Under the pieces are notes generated by a model, which saw only the letters and a list, made by a program, of their open reading frames with translations, was not told the origin of the DNA and ran no database searches. Both the position numbers and the translations under genes were made by a program. A DNA stretch of 35,276 nucleotides from positions 1-35,276 of the IMG/VR virus record IMGVR_UViG_3300042887_002493; one strand, given 5' to 3'. Source of the DNA: a virus. Every line of letters starts with the position of its first letter. Within the stretch, counting starts at the first letter, position 1. Shown here in pieces: positions 1 to 7,495 of the stretch.

Positions 1-29
1 CCGAGTAAAAAAAAGAAAACCAAAAAAAA

Positions 30-281
30 ATGAAAAACATAAAAACCAATAATCAAAAAACCGTCACCGAGGACACATTGTTCGTAAACCACACCAACGA
101 CCTCCACCTCATCATCACCCACAAAAATGGCTATGCGGTGAGTGGAGAAATCCGACTCGGAAGTGGGAGAAAACCAATCGCACTTTCCAATATTCAGGCC
201 GTTCAATTCATGGATGAAATGATCGCCTTACATGACAGAATCAGGGTTTACGGCCAACCAATTATTGGCATCCTCGCCTAA
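30..281 (+). CDS. Small hypothetical accessory protein
   Basis: An 83-residue protein that I do not recognise. It has a basic, Lys/Asn-rich N-terminus followed by short beta-prone segments and a GSGRKP motif near residue 45; no signal peptide or membrane segment is visible. The start is the first ATG after an A-rich leader (positions 1-29) with no Shine-Dalgarno site. That leader matches the one before the gene at 33751. This style of start is shared with the accessory genes at 33185-35152, so it probably belongs to the same early accessory block. Function unknown. Confidence 0.6.
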   Translation: MKNIKTNNQKTVTEDTLFVNHTNDLHLIITHKNGYAVSGEIRLGSGRKPIALSNIQAVQFMDEMIALHDRIRVYGQPIIGILA

Positions 282-304
282 AATCAGAAATCAGAAATCA
301 GAAA

Positions 305-790
305 ATGAAAAAATACAAAACAACAGAAATCAAATTGATGACCGTGCGGGAAATGGAAACCCCCGCAGGGCTCTGTGATTCACCCTCTGCCATGATGGAA
401 TACTGGCAGACTGCGATCACTCCGGCGGCATGGCACTCACCGGATCGTGAGTGCGTGGTGGTGGTGATGCTCGACGCGAAGCTAAAGGCCTTCGCCCACG
501 CGCTGGTCGCCGTGGGAACGGTCAACGAGTGCTCGATTCACCCACGGGATGTTTTCCGCCCAGCAATCCATTTGAATGCCGTGAGCGTTTGCATCATGCA
601 TAACCATCCATCAGGTGACCCCGCTCCAAGTGCCGCCGATTACCGCATCACACGGGCAATTAAGGAGGCGGGTGAGCTCCTCCGCATTCCGCTGACCGAC
701 CATGTGGTGATCGGAACCCCAAACGCCGGAAGTGCTCATGACATCTGCAAAACGGGCTACTTCTCATTCAGGGAGGCGGGTTGCGTATGA
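305..790 (+). CDS. radC: RadC-like JAMM/JAB domain protein
   Basis: A 161-residue protein of the RadC (UPF0758) family. The JAMM metal-binding signature is intact: H99-N-H101-P-S-G, then PSAAD with Asp112, and an upstream VNE (Glu75) that fits the conserved glutamate. Bacterial RadC proteins are longer and carry an N-terminal helix-hairpin-helix domain. Here only about 40 residues precede the JAMM domain, so this is the short form typical of mobile elements and phages. The biochemical role of RadC is unsettled; a metallopeptidase-like or nucleic-acid role is possible. The leader is a tandem TCAGAAA stretch (about 283-304) with no Shine-Dalgarno. The stop overlaps the next ATG (ATGA at 787-790). 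Family assignment is strong, function is not. Confidence 0.9.
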   Translation: MKKYKTTEIKLMTVREMETPAGLCDSPSAMMEYWQTAITPAAWHSPDRECVVVVMLDAKLKAFAHALVAVGTVNECSIHPRDVFRPAIHLNAVSVCIMHNHPSGDPAPSAADYRITRAIKEAGELLRIPLTDHVVIGTPNAGSAHDICKTGYFSFREAGCV

Positions 791-954
791 GAGGAGGGAA
801 ACGAAAAGGTAGTGGGAGAAAACTCGGCAGCGGTGGCGGCAACGTGAAAATTGGGAAACAGATTTACATGACCGCCGCCGAATGGAAAAAATTTGATGAA
901 CTGAAAGCAGGATCCGCTCGGGGCAAATTTATCGCCGCCGAAATGCTGAAGTAA
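787..954 (+). CDS. Tiny ribbon-helix-helix-like protein
   Basis: A 55-residue protein starting inside the radC-like stop (ATGA). The N-terminus is a basic GGKRKGSGRK stretch, similar to the RPGAGRP-type tails common on phage small DNA-binding proteins. The rest (KIGKQIYMTAAEWKKFDEL, then a Gly-Ser-Ala-Arg turn and FIAAEML) fits the beta-strand, helix, helix pattern of ribbon-helix-helix (Arc/CopG-like) domains: a strand with alternating residues, a T-x-x-E-W helix start, then a second helix. It may be a transcriptional regulator or a DNA-binding accessory protein. It is the last gene before the terminator at 976-1008. Family assignment is tentative; that it is a real gene is likely from the coupling. 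Confidence 0.6.
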   Translation: MRGGKRKGSGRKLGSGGGNVKIGKQIYMTAAEWKKFDELKAGSARGKFIAAEMLK

Positions 955-975
955 CAAAACCAGATTCATCCAATG

Positions 976-1008
976 AAGCGAGAGGCTAAAAACCTCTCGC
1001 TTTTTTTT
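976..1008 (+). terminator. Rho-independent terminator
   Basis: A perfect 8-bp stem (978-985 with 993-1000, GCGAGAGG/CCTCTCGC), a 7-base A-rich loop and a run of eight T. It separates the small accessory genes from the head operon, so the head genes probably start from a promoter just downstream or from limited read-through. Confidence 0.92.
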
Positions 1009-1035
1009 GTGATTTTGACAAATTGAGTTTTACTG

Positions 1036-1284
1036 ATGGGACTCAACAAGACATTTTTTGGATTACCAGTTGCCACGCTTCAGGAACTGCTTACCGATTT
1101 CACGGCCTGCCTCAAAGCAATCGCGGTTGCTGGATCGAGTTACAGCATAGCAGGGAGATCATTCACGCGAGCAAATTTGGCAGAAGTGGCTCAAACCATA
1201 AAGGAGCTCCAAGCAGCTATTGATTCATCGAGTGGGAACAGGGTGACCCGATTCACTCCAACCTTCCCAACACAAAGACCATGA
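1036..1284 (+). CDS. gpW-like head-tail connector / head completion protein
   Basis: An 82-residue helical protein with the pattern LQELLTDFTACLKAIA, then GSSYSIAGRSFTRANLAEV and KELQAAI. The middle 'S-Y-S-I-x-G-R-S-F-T-R-A-N-L-A-E' block resembles lambda gpW-type small proteins, in which a beta hairpin separates two helices. In lambda, W lies directly upstream of the portal gene B, and here the stop overlaps the portal start (ATGA at 1281-1284). Its role would be to stabilise the filled head and form part of the head-tail joint. Position and size support the call; sequence similarity to gpW is short. The ATG at 1036 is preceded by 'gagttttactg', with no Shine-Dalgarno. Confidence 0.7.
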   Translation: MGLNKTFFGLPVATLQELLTDFTACLKAIAVAGSSYSIAGRSFTRANLAEVAQTIKELQAAIDSSSGNRVTRFTPTFPTQRP

Positions 1285-3122
1285 AAAATGACCTCATTAC
1301 AAAAGCCCTCGCATTCATTTCGCCAAGGGCCGCGCTGGACAGAGTGATTTCGCAGGAACGGCTGAAAAATTTTGGCCGATTTGACTCCGCGATGATTTCA
1401 GAAAAAAGGGGCATCTCGCGTGGAGTGAGTGGTGCCGAGGATACCAGCGGAACACGGGAGAGGTACAACCTCATTCGGGCTGCAAGAGATTTGGCAGACA
1501 ATTTCCCGCCTGTCCGCTCTATCCTCTTAAAATTTACAACTTACGTTGCTGGACGGATTACCTATCAGGCGCGGACGGGAGATCGGGACCTTGACACAAG
1601 CATTGAGCGGTATTGGCGCAAGTGGTGCAGTGATTGCGATTTTCTGGGCAGGCATGATTTTGTTACCCTTTTACAGCTTGCAGTCGCATCAATTTTGAGG
1701 GATGGCGATTGCGGATTTATTATTGTGCGAGATAAGGGGCAGCTGAAATTACAGAGCGTGGAAGCTGACCGAATCGGCTCGCCTTATGACAGGACAGACA
1801 CCGACCAATACATAGGGGGAATCAACATTGATGAGTTTGGCAGGCCGATTTCTTATGCCGTTTTTACAAGGACAATCAACAACCAATACATCAATCCGAC
1901 AAACATTGAGGCGAATGAGTTTGTCCATATTTTTGACCCATCGCGATTGGATGAGTACAGAGGCAGAAGTGCATTCGCAACAGCATTAAATGCAACAAGA
2001 GATTTGCAGGAAGCAATAAAAGCGGAAGTGCAGGCGATAAAATTTGCAAGTTACCAAAGCGGAGTGATCACCACAGAATCAGGAGCCGCCGACGCGAGCG
2101 ACTATTTTGCAAGAAGCACATCGCCTGAGAGTGGGCAAATCACTCGCCTGCAATCAGTTGACCCAGGTGCGGTGAACTACTTGAGCGCCGGTGAAAAAAT
2201 GGAGATGTTTAGCTCAAACAGACCCACGGGGGCATTCGGTGAATTTATCAGACTGATACAGGCTCACGTATGCATGGCCGTTGGGTTGCCTTATGGATTC
2301 GCATTTGATGCAGACAAAAGTGGCCCAATGGCTCGGATGGAAGCCGCAATGGCAGAAAGAACATTTCAAAGATGGAGGGGATTGCTCGAGTCGCAATTTC
2401 TGAACAGAATTAAAAACATCGTGATTTTGGATGCGGTTGCAAGGGGCCTCATTCAGGATTCGGAATACGTGCTTGATGGTCGCTGGAGCTGGCCTGCAAA
2501 GGTAAGCATTGATTATGGCCGTGAGGCAAATGCGGACATCAATCTTTGGAAAGCTGGCCTAAAAACAGCGGGGCAAATTTATAGCGATGCAGGAGAAGAT
2601 TACGAAGAAGCAATCAGGGCGAGGGCAAAGGAAAGTGCAATGATCGTTGCCCTCGCCCAAGAAATGGAAATACCCGCAGAGTACATTTCAGATTCCATCG
2701 TGCAAATTCAACCGACCGCGCCGATCGAGTCTGCATCAGATGCAGCGAACCAGACGGGTGCGCCAGTACAGGCTGAGATGACAATGCCATCGCAATTTGC
2801 CGATGAAAATAAACCTACCAAGGGAATGATTGAGGAAGCAAAAAAGGGCTTGGAATGGAGGCAGAAATTTAACAGAGGGGGAACTATCATTGGCGTGTCG
2901 CGAGCTCGGGACATCATAAATGAAAAAAACCTTTCAGATGATACCGTGAAGCGCATGAACTCATATTTTGCGAGACATGAAGTGGACAAAAAGGGGCAAG
3001 GATTCAATCAGGGGGAAAAGGGCTTCCCGTCTGCTGGCCGTATTGCTTGGGCATTGTGGGGCGGAGATGCCGGACAGACTTGGGCGGCAAATAAAGCCGA
3101 GAAAATGAGAACCAACTCCTAA
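1281..3122 (+). CDS. Lambda-family portal protein with C-terminal extension
   Basis: A 613-residue portal protein that forms the dodecameric DNA entry/exit ring at one head vertex. Residues 1 to about 475 follow the lambda gpB pattern: an N-terminal SPRAALDR segment, 'RAARDLADNFPPVRSILLKF', a 'RDGDCGFIIVRD' strand, 'VEADRIGSPYD', 'FDPSRLDEYRGRSAFATAL' and 'GLPYGFAFDADKSG'. From about residue 515 there is an extra domain (KGMIEEAKKGLEWRQKF, then SFARHEVDK-like and SAGRIAWALWGGDAGQTWA motifs) that is seen on several phage head proteins and is not part of the portal core. It overlaps the gpW-like gene by 4 bases and is followed after 25 bases by the protease-scaffold. The family call is secure; the role of the C-terminal domain is unknown. 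Confidence 0.92.
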   Translation: MKNDLITKALAFISPRAALDRVISQERLKNFGRFDSAMISEKRGISRGVSGAEDTSGTRERYNLIRAARDLADNFPPVRSILLKFTTYVAGRITYQARTGDRDLDTSIERYWRKWCSDCDFLGRHDFVTLLQLAVASILRDGDCGFIIVRDKGQLKLQSVEADRIGSPYDRTDTDQYIGGINIDEFGRPISYAVFTRTINNQYINPTNIEANEFVHIFDPSRLDEYRGRSAFATALNATRDLQEAIKAEVQAIKFASYQSGVITTESGAADASDYFARSTSPESGQITRLQSVDPGAVNYLSAGEKMEMFSSNRPTGAFGEFIRLIQAHVCMAVGLPYGFAFDADKSGPMARMEAAMAERTFQRWRGLLESQFLNRIKNIVILDAVARGLIQDSEYVLDGRWSWPAKVSIDYGREANADINLWKAGLKTAGQIYSDAGEDYEEAIRARAKESAMIVALAQEMEIPAEYISDSIVQIQPTAPIESASDAANQTGAPVQAEMTMPSQFADENKPTKGMIEEAKKGLEWRQKFNRGGTIIGVSRARDIINEKNLSDDTVKRMNSYFARHEVDKKGQGFNQGEKGFPSAGRIAWALWGGDAGQTWAANKAEKMRTNS

Positions 3123-3147
3123 CATTTTTTGACATGTCCAACTTGGT

Positions 3148-4056
3148 ATGGACATCATCAAAGGCGTTTCAATCATTTCAATCGGAGAGGCGAAGGGTCA
3201 CAATATTTTCGTAGACCAGCAAACCTTGCTTGAGGTTAAGGCCTGTGCAGAGCAGTACAGCGGAGGCGTGAAAGTAAATCTGGACCATGGTGCCGGAATC
3301 GCCGACATCGTTGGATTCGTTAACAATTTCCGCATCGTCGGATCGCAGCTGCTTGGGGACTTAAATCTACTCGATTCATCACCTCTGCATGATTATGTGA
3401 TGGAGATCGCAACAAAATTGCCGGACACGTTCGGCATCAGCATTTCCTTTAGTGGCGGACGGCGCGAGGTTGGTGGATTATTTTTTGCAAGTTGCGATGA
3501 GCTCTACAGCGCAGATTTAGTGCAGACGCCGGCAGCAAATGCGTCAGGTCTATTTTGCCAATTCAATTTCACGGCTAAGCCAGTTGACATTTCTCACATA
3601 GAAATGGCTGCTACATCACCAACAACCGAGATGCCCGAAACTGAGATGCCCGAAACCGAATCAGAAAAACCAGAGATTCAAGTCGCAATCATGGACCTGA
3701 TTAAACGCATGGATGCGATGGAAGCGTCATTTTATGAATTGCAGCAAAAAATGGCAATGCCGGAAGATGCCCAGGCTCCAGAGGTAATGCCTGCCGAGAT
3801 GTGCGATTGTGGCTCTAATTCTATTGCCTCAAAACTCGAGGCCAAACTTGATGCAATAATCCTCAACTTTGGAGCTGCTCCCGTCAAAGCATCGGTAGTC
3901 GCTGAAGAAAAAAAGGAAGTGGAACTCAGCATAAAAGATTTAATCAAACAGAAAGCAATCGAACTCGGAAGCCGCACAGAGGCCATCTTGTTCGCGATTC
4001 GCAATCACCCCGAGCAATACGTTTATGCAAGGGACAACAACCAACTCAATTTCTAA
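3148..4056 (+). CDS. Prohead protease fused to scaffold-like domain
   Basis: A 302-residue protein between portal and capsid genes, where head maturation proteases lie. Residues 1-150 show a prohead-protease-like pattern: His47 in 'VNLDHGAGI', a following 'IVGFVNNFRIVGSQLLGDLNLL' strand pair, Ser98/Ser100 in 'GISISFSGG' and 'ADLVQTPAANASGLF'. His47 and one of these serines would be the catalytic pair by analogy with herpesvirus/HK97-type prohead proteases. Residues about 155-260 are Glu/Pro/Met-rich and helical (EMPETEMPETE, then DLIKRMDAMEASFYELQQKM), consistent with an internal scaffold. No separate scaffold gene is visible. Catalytic residues are inferred, not proven. The ATG at 3148 has no Shine-Dalgarno. 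Confidence 0.75.
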   Translation: MDIIKGVSIISIGEAKGHNIFVDQQTLLEVKACAEQYSGGVKVNLDHGAGIADIVGFVNNFRIVGSQLLGDLNLLDSSPLHDYVMEIATKLPDTFGISISFSGGRREVGGLFFASCDELYSADLVQTPAANASGLFCQFNFTAKPVDISHIEMAATSPTTEMPETEMPETESEKPEIQVAIMDLIKRMDAMEASFYELQQKMAMPEDAQAPEVMPAEMCDCGSNSIASKLEAKLDAIILNFGAAPVKASVVAEEKKEVELSIKDLIKQKAIELGSRTEAILFAIRNHPEQYVYARDNNQLNF

Positions 4057-4068
4057 AAAAACCAATTT

Positions 4069-4434
4069 ATGGCAACACAAAACGACCAAGGGATTCGCAG
4101 CTTTAGCTTCGCATCCGCAGTAACAGCCAACACGCTGATTAGCGTTAGTGGCGACAACGCGGCGCAAGCCGCATCAACAGGAGCATCCGCGATTGGCGTT
4201 CTACAAAACGACGTTGCCGCTTCTTCCATTGGCGCGGTGAAATTGTTTTTCCCAACCCAGTTTGGCATTGTAGGAACAAGTGCAATCGTAACGGCTGGCA
4301 ATACGGTTTTCGCCGTCACCAGCGGCACAATCATTGGCACTTATGCTAATGCCTCAACCGTCACTCTTGGCGTTGCCATTAACTCTGGCGTTGCCGGAGA
4401 TATTGTGGAATACGTCCCGAAATTTAACCAATAA
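4069..4434 (+). CDS. Head decoration protein (DUF2190-like)
   Basis: A 121-residue Ala/Val/Gly/Thr-rich, all-beta protein directly upstream of the major capsid gene, the usual place for head decoration or stabilising proteins. The pattern 'ANTLISVSGDNAAQAASTGASAIGVL' followed by repeated strand-turn-strand units (AIVTAGNTVFAVTSGTIIG, ASTVTLGVAINSG) resembles the DUF2190/capsid-stabilising family. It has no Cys and no charged helices. It would bind the outside of the capsid lattice after expansion. The start follows 'aaaaaaaccaattt', an A-rich leader without Shine-Dalgarno. The call rests on position and composition. Confidence 0.7.
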   Translation: MATQNDQGIRSFSFASAVTANTLISVSGDNAAQAASTGASAIGVLQNDVAASSIGAVKLFFPTQFGIVGTSAIVTAGNTVFAVTSGTIIGTYANASTVTLGVAINSGVAGDIVEYVPKFNQ

Positions 4435-4446
4435 AAAACACAACCC

Positions 4447-5394
4447 ATGATCTCAACAGCTAACATTCGCGGAGATATTGCTCAGGCCGTCATCGAAGGC
4501 CTCAGCAACAAGAAAAACCTATTTGTCGGAACCGAACTCATGCCGATTTACTCATCTGATGTTCGCTCGGGCATCTACATGAAGCTCGGCCTCGGTGACT
4601 CTGAAGCCCTCAACGATGATGCCTTGAAAATCGCATCCGGTGCTGGATACCCACGGACAAGCCGCCGATTCACATCCGACACCTTTGATGCAGTCGAATA
4701 CGGACTTGAGGAAGTGCTCCCAGACGCCATTCGCCGCGACACGGATCGTTTTTTCAACACTGAAACCAACATCGCAGAAATGCTTTTGCGTCAGATTCAG
4801 ATTAGCCATGAAGCTCGCGTTGCATCAGTTGCATTCGCCGCCAATGGTCTCACCGCGATTTCTGCCTCAGTTCCATATACCGATGCAAACGTCCTAACTA
4901 TGGACGTGCCAGCCGATGTCGCTTCTGCAAAATTGGAGCTCGCAAAATATGGAGTGATGCCAAATACATTGGTAATGTCACAAGTGCTTTTCGAGCGCAT
5001 TCGCCGTTCGGCCAAAGTGCAAAACCAATTCTTTGGCGTTGTCACCACCGATCAAAGTCGCTTGCTCAGCGAGGCTGAAGTTGCCTCTGCTGTTGGCGTG
5101 GATCGCGTGCTCGTTGGACGTGCCGCAAAGAATACCGCCAAAAAGGGACAAGCCTATGCTGGTGGTTTCATTTGGGGAAACAGCTACTTGGCCCTTGCAA
5201 ACACAAGTGGCGGTGATTTCTCCGGTGGTGGATTCGGCCGAACAATCATCTGGTCAGCAGATGCCTCCGCCCCATTCGTTGCCGAGACATATCGCGACGA
5301 TGCTCGCCGTGCAGACGTTCTGCGTGTTCGCCAAAATTCCGCCGAAAAAGTGATCGACGGATCGAGCATCATCAGGATCACCACTGGCGCGTAA
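4447..5394 (+). CDS. Major capsid protein
   Basis: A 315-residue protein in the position of the major capsid gene, after the decoration protein and before a strong terminator. It has features of HK97-fold capsid proteins: an N-terminal helical arm, an E-loop-like segment with 'LGLGDSEALNDDALKIASGAGYPRTSRRFTSDTFDAVEYGLEEVLPD', a helical 'RRDTDRFFNTETNIAEMLLRQIQISHEARVA' spine helix, and a C-terminal beta-rich P-domain ending 'RQNSAEKVIDGSSIIRITTGA'. The spine helix and P-domain order match phage capsid proteins of the 'phage capsid protein/gpE-like' type. Fold assignment is by pattern only; the identity as main head protein is well supported by gene order. Confidence 0.85.
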   Translation: MISTANIRGDIAQAVIEGLSNKKNLFVGTELMPIYSSDVRSGIYMKLGLGDSEALNDDALKIASGAGYPRTSRRFTSDTFDAVEYGLEEVLPDAIRRDTDRFFNTETNIAEMLLRQIQISHEARVASVAFAANGLTAISASVPYTDANVLTMDVPADVASAKLELAKYGVMPNTLVMSQVLFERIRRSAKVQNQFFGVVTTDQSRLLSEAEVASAVGVDRVLVGRAAKNTAKKGQAYAGGFIWGNSYLALANTSGGDFSGGGFGRTIIWSADASAPFVAETYRDDARRADVLRVRQNSAEKVIDGSSIIRITTGA

Positions 5395-5406
5395 GCTCCC
5401 CAACCA

Positions 5407-5426
5407 TACCACCAAAAAAGGTGGTA
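5407..5426 (+). other. Perfect hairpin after the capsid gene
   Basis: A 7-bp perfect stem (TACCACC/GGTGGTA, 5407-5413 with 5420-5426) around an A6 loop, just after the capsid stop and ahead of the terminator at 5433. It lacks its own T-run. It may protect the abundant capsid mRNA from 3' decay or help termination. Confidence 0.6.
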
Positions 5427-5432
5427 ACCCAG

Positions 5433-5464
5433 AAAAGCCGCACTTGCAAAGGTGCGGCTTTTTT
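5433..5464 (+). terminator. Rho-independent terminator after capsid gene
   Basis: A 7-bp GC-rich stem (GCCGCAC 5437-5443 with GTGCGGC 5452-5458), extended by AAAA/TTTT pairing and followed by a T-run to 5464. It sets the head operon apart from the glycosyltransferase cassette that follows. Confidence 0.9.
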
Positions 5465-5492
5465 GCTATTTCATTTCGGACATCTTTTAAAC

Positions 5493-7196
5493 ATGAACAA
5501 AAAAATGAAAATCGTTGGGGCTGTCATCGCAGGGAATGAGGAGCAGCTGATAGAACGCTGCATTTTATCGCTGAAAAAAATATGCGATCAGATCGTTGTC
5601 GTTCGCGCAATAGGATCAGCAAACCCTGACCGGACGTTGGACATTGCAAGTGAGCTTGGGTGCGTAGTGGGAGAATACCAGAACCATCCATTGCTTCAGG
5701 ATTGGCCGCATGTGGATGATTTTTCTGCTGCAAGAAATCAGGCATTCAAGATCGCATACGAGATCGCAGGAAAAGATGGGCTCGTTACATGGGCTGATTG
5801 CGATGACATAATCGAGGAGAACATGGTTGAGAAAACAATCGCGGCCTGCAATTCAATGCCCGCAGATTGTGATTGGATGCTAACCGAATACGTTGTGCCA
5901 GAGGCCCACAAGAGAGTGCCGAGGGAGAGATTTTTCAGATACAGAACAGGATGGTGGCACAAGCCAATACATGAGAATGTGCAGGCCGTGAACGATGTGA
6001 AAATCAACATCCGCAGGGATATTGAAATTTTACATCAACCTCAAAGCGGCAAGAATAGTGGAGCAAGAAACAGGGCGATTCTATTGAATCAGGACAAGCT
6101 CAGCTCCTATTGGAAATTTTACCTCCACTACGAAAATTTCATAAGAGGAAACAGAGCTGATTGCGTCAGGTATGGAACAGAGGCCTTGGCGATGAGCGAC
6201 CTTGATGCCGTCTATCGCTATGAGACATTGGTGAATTGCGCTTCGCTTGCAGCAATGGAGGATGCGCTACGGCTTGCCGATGATGCAATCAGGACAACGC
6301 CGGACAGACGAGAGGCCTATGGACTAAGGGCAACATTGTTGCTCGATTGCGTGGATTTTAAAGAACCAACTCGAAACAATGAAGGAATCCTGATTGAGGC
6401 CGAGAAAACATTGAACCAAATGCTCGCAGTTTCAGTCCCCGCCTTCCCGCAATGGACGCATCGAAAAGAGTGGTACGGATGGAAGGCTGATGCCTTGCGA
6501 GACTGGATTTTGAGAATGAAAGGGGATGCGGAAAGTGCCGACAAAATAAAAAAGGATTTTTTTGCGAAAAGCAAATTGCCTTCCATTTCACTAATTCATG
6601 CAACCAGAGGGAGGCCAATAAAAGCAACGAAGTGCATGATGCTTTGGATCGAGAGAGCAAAACATCCGGAAATGATTGAACACATTTTTTGCATTGATGC
6701 CGATGACCCGCAAATTGATTTCTTCAACAGATTCAAAAAGGAAATACAAAACGAAAATGGATTTTCAGTCGGAGCTTGGAATTTAGGTGCAAAAAAAAGT
6801 AGCGGTGACATAATCGTGCAGCTTTCCGACGATTGGGAACCACCGTTGCATTGGGATGAGGAGATCGCCTCGCGATTAGATTTGGCCGAGGAGCAAGTGC
6901 TTCGAGTTTCTGATGGATACAGAAAAGATGATTTGATCTGCATGGCAATTTTAACACGCAAATACTATGAAAATTACGGTTTATTCAACCCGCTCTTCCG
7001 AAACGTCTACTCAGACACCGACTTCACTTATCGTGCCGCGAAAAGTGGGAAAATTATTGAGGCTCGCGATCTTGTTTTCTTACATCATCACCCGTTTTTT
7101 GAAAATGGTGAAATGGATGAAACCTACCAACGTGGCAACAGCCCTGACGAGTATCAACGGGCGAAAGCAATCTTCGACGAACTCCACCCGAAATGA
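5493..7196 (+). CDS. Two-domain GT-A glycosyltransferase with central TPR-like region
   Basis: A 567-residue protein. I chose the ATG at 5493; an in-frame start at 5421 would lie inside the terminator stem. Residues 1-230 are a GT2-type domain: 'MKIVGAVIAGNEEQLIERCILSLKKICDQIVVVR' opening, 'SANPDRTLDIASELG' and a DxD-like Asp102-Cys-Asp104-Asp105 for metal/sugar-nucleotide binding, then 'HKPIHENVQ'. Residues about 230-340 are helical repeats, TPR-like. From about 365 there is a second GT-A-like domain (LPSISLIHATRGRPIKATKCM, IVQLSDDWEPP, FLHHHPFFENG). This domain order resembles SunS-like and other bacterial GT2 proteins. The acceptor is unknown (virion protein, host envelope or capsule). The ATGA overlap with the next gene indicates co-translation. 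Confidence 0.85.
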   Translation: MNKKMKIVGAVIAGNEEQLIERCILSLKKICDQIVVVRAIGSANPDRTLDIASELGCVVGEYQNHPLLQDWPHVDDFSAARNQAFKIAYEIAGKDGLVTWADCDDIIEENMVEKTIAACNSMPADCDWMLTEYVVPEAHKRVPRERFFRYRTGWWHKPIHENVQAVNDVKINIRRDIEILHQPQSGKNSGARNRAILLNQDKLSSYWKFYLHYENFIRGNRADCVRYGTEALAMSDLDAVYRYETLVNCASLAAMEDALRLADDAIRTTPDRREAYGLRATLLLDCVDFKEPTRNNEGILIEAEKTLNQMLAVSVPAFPQWTHRKEWYGWKADALRDWILRMKGDAESADKIKKDFFAKSKLPSISLIHATRGRPIKATKCMMLWIERAKHPEMIEHIFCIDADDPQIDFFNRFKKEIQNENGFSVGAWNLGAKKSSGDIIVQLSDDWEPPLHWDEEIASRLDLAEEQVLRVSDGYRKDDLICMAILTRKYYENYGLFNPLFRNVYSDTDFTYRAAKSGKIIEARDLVFLHHHPFFENGEMDETYQRGNSPDEYQRAKAIFDELHPK

Positions 7197-7495
7197 GTGA
7201 CACACCAGATACAGATCATCTCGAATTTCAATTAGGGCGTGCGGCAACGCACTCGCATCCGATTTTGTGGGAACACGGTCGCAAGATGGAACGCGAGCGC
7301 GACGAGGCGAGGGTTGAATTGGAAATGTGGCGAGATGGAAACATCATGCACCAAATCCATAAGGATGAGTTAGAAAAAACAGAACGCGAGCGCGACGAGG
7401 CGAGGGAGCAGGCGCATCGTTTCCGCTCATTGCATTACAGTCACCTCGGAATTAACAAGAGCGCAAGTTGGTTTCCTTGGGAGAGGCATGAATAA
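7193..7495 (+). CDS. Small coiled-coil protein with internal duplication
   Basis: A 100-residue protein coupled to the glycosyltransferase by ATGA. It is Glu/Arg-rich and helical, with 'ERERDEAR' occurring twice (about residues 34-41 and 65-72). The duplication is exact at the DNA level (25-bp perfect repeats at 7289-7313 and 7382-7406, 93 bp apart). Such 'ERDEAR' coiled-coil proteins are frequent in phages of environmental bacteria, but no function is known. It may be a partner of the neighbouring glycosyltransferases or just an accessory gene. The stop overlaps the start of the next gene by 8 bases. Confidence 0.65.
   Translation: MSDTPDTDHLEFQLGRAATHSHPILWEHGRKMERERDEARVELEMWRDGNIMHQIHKDELEKTERERDEAREQAHRFRSLHYSHLGINKSASWFPWERHE

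Noticed and set aside
4640-4897. Open frame within the major capsid gene
   Set aside because: Overlaps the capsid coding sequence, no leader, no conserved pattern.
5421-5492. In-frame upstream start for the first glycosyltransferase
   Set aside because: It lies within the terminator hairpin (5433-5464) and adds 24 residues without any family similarity.
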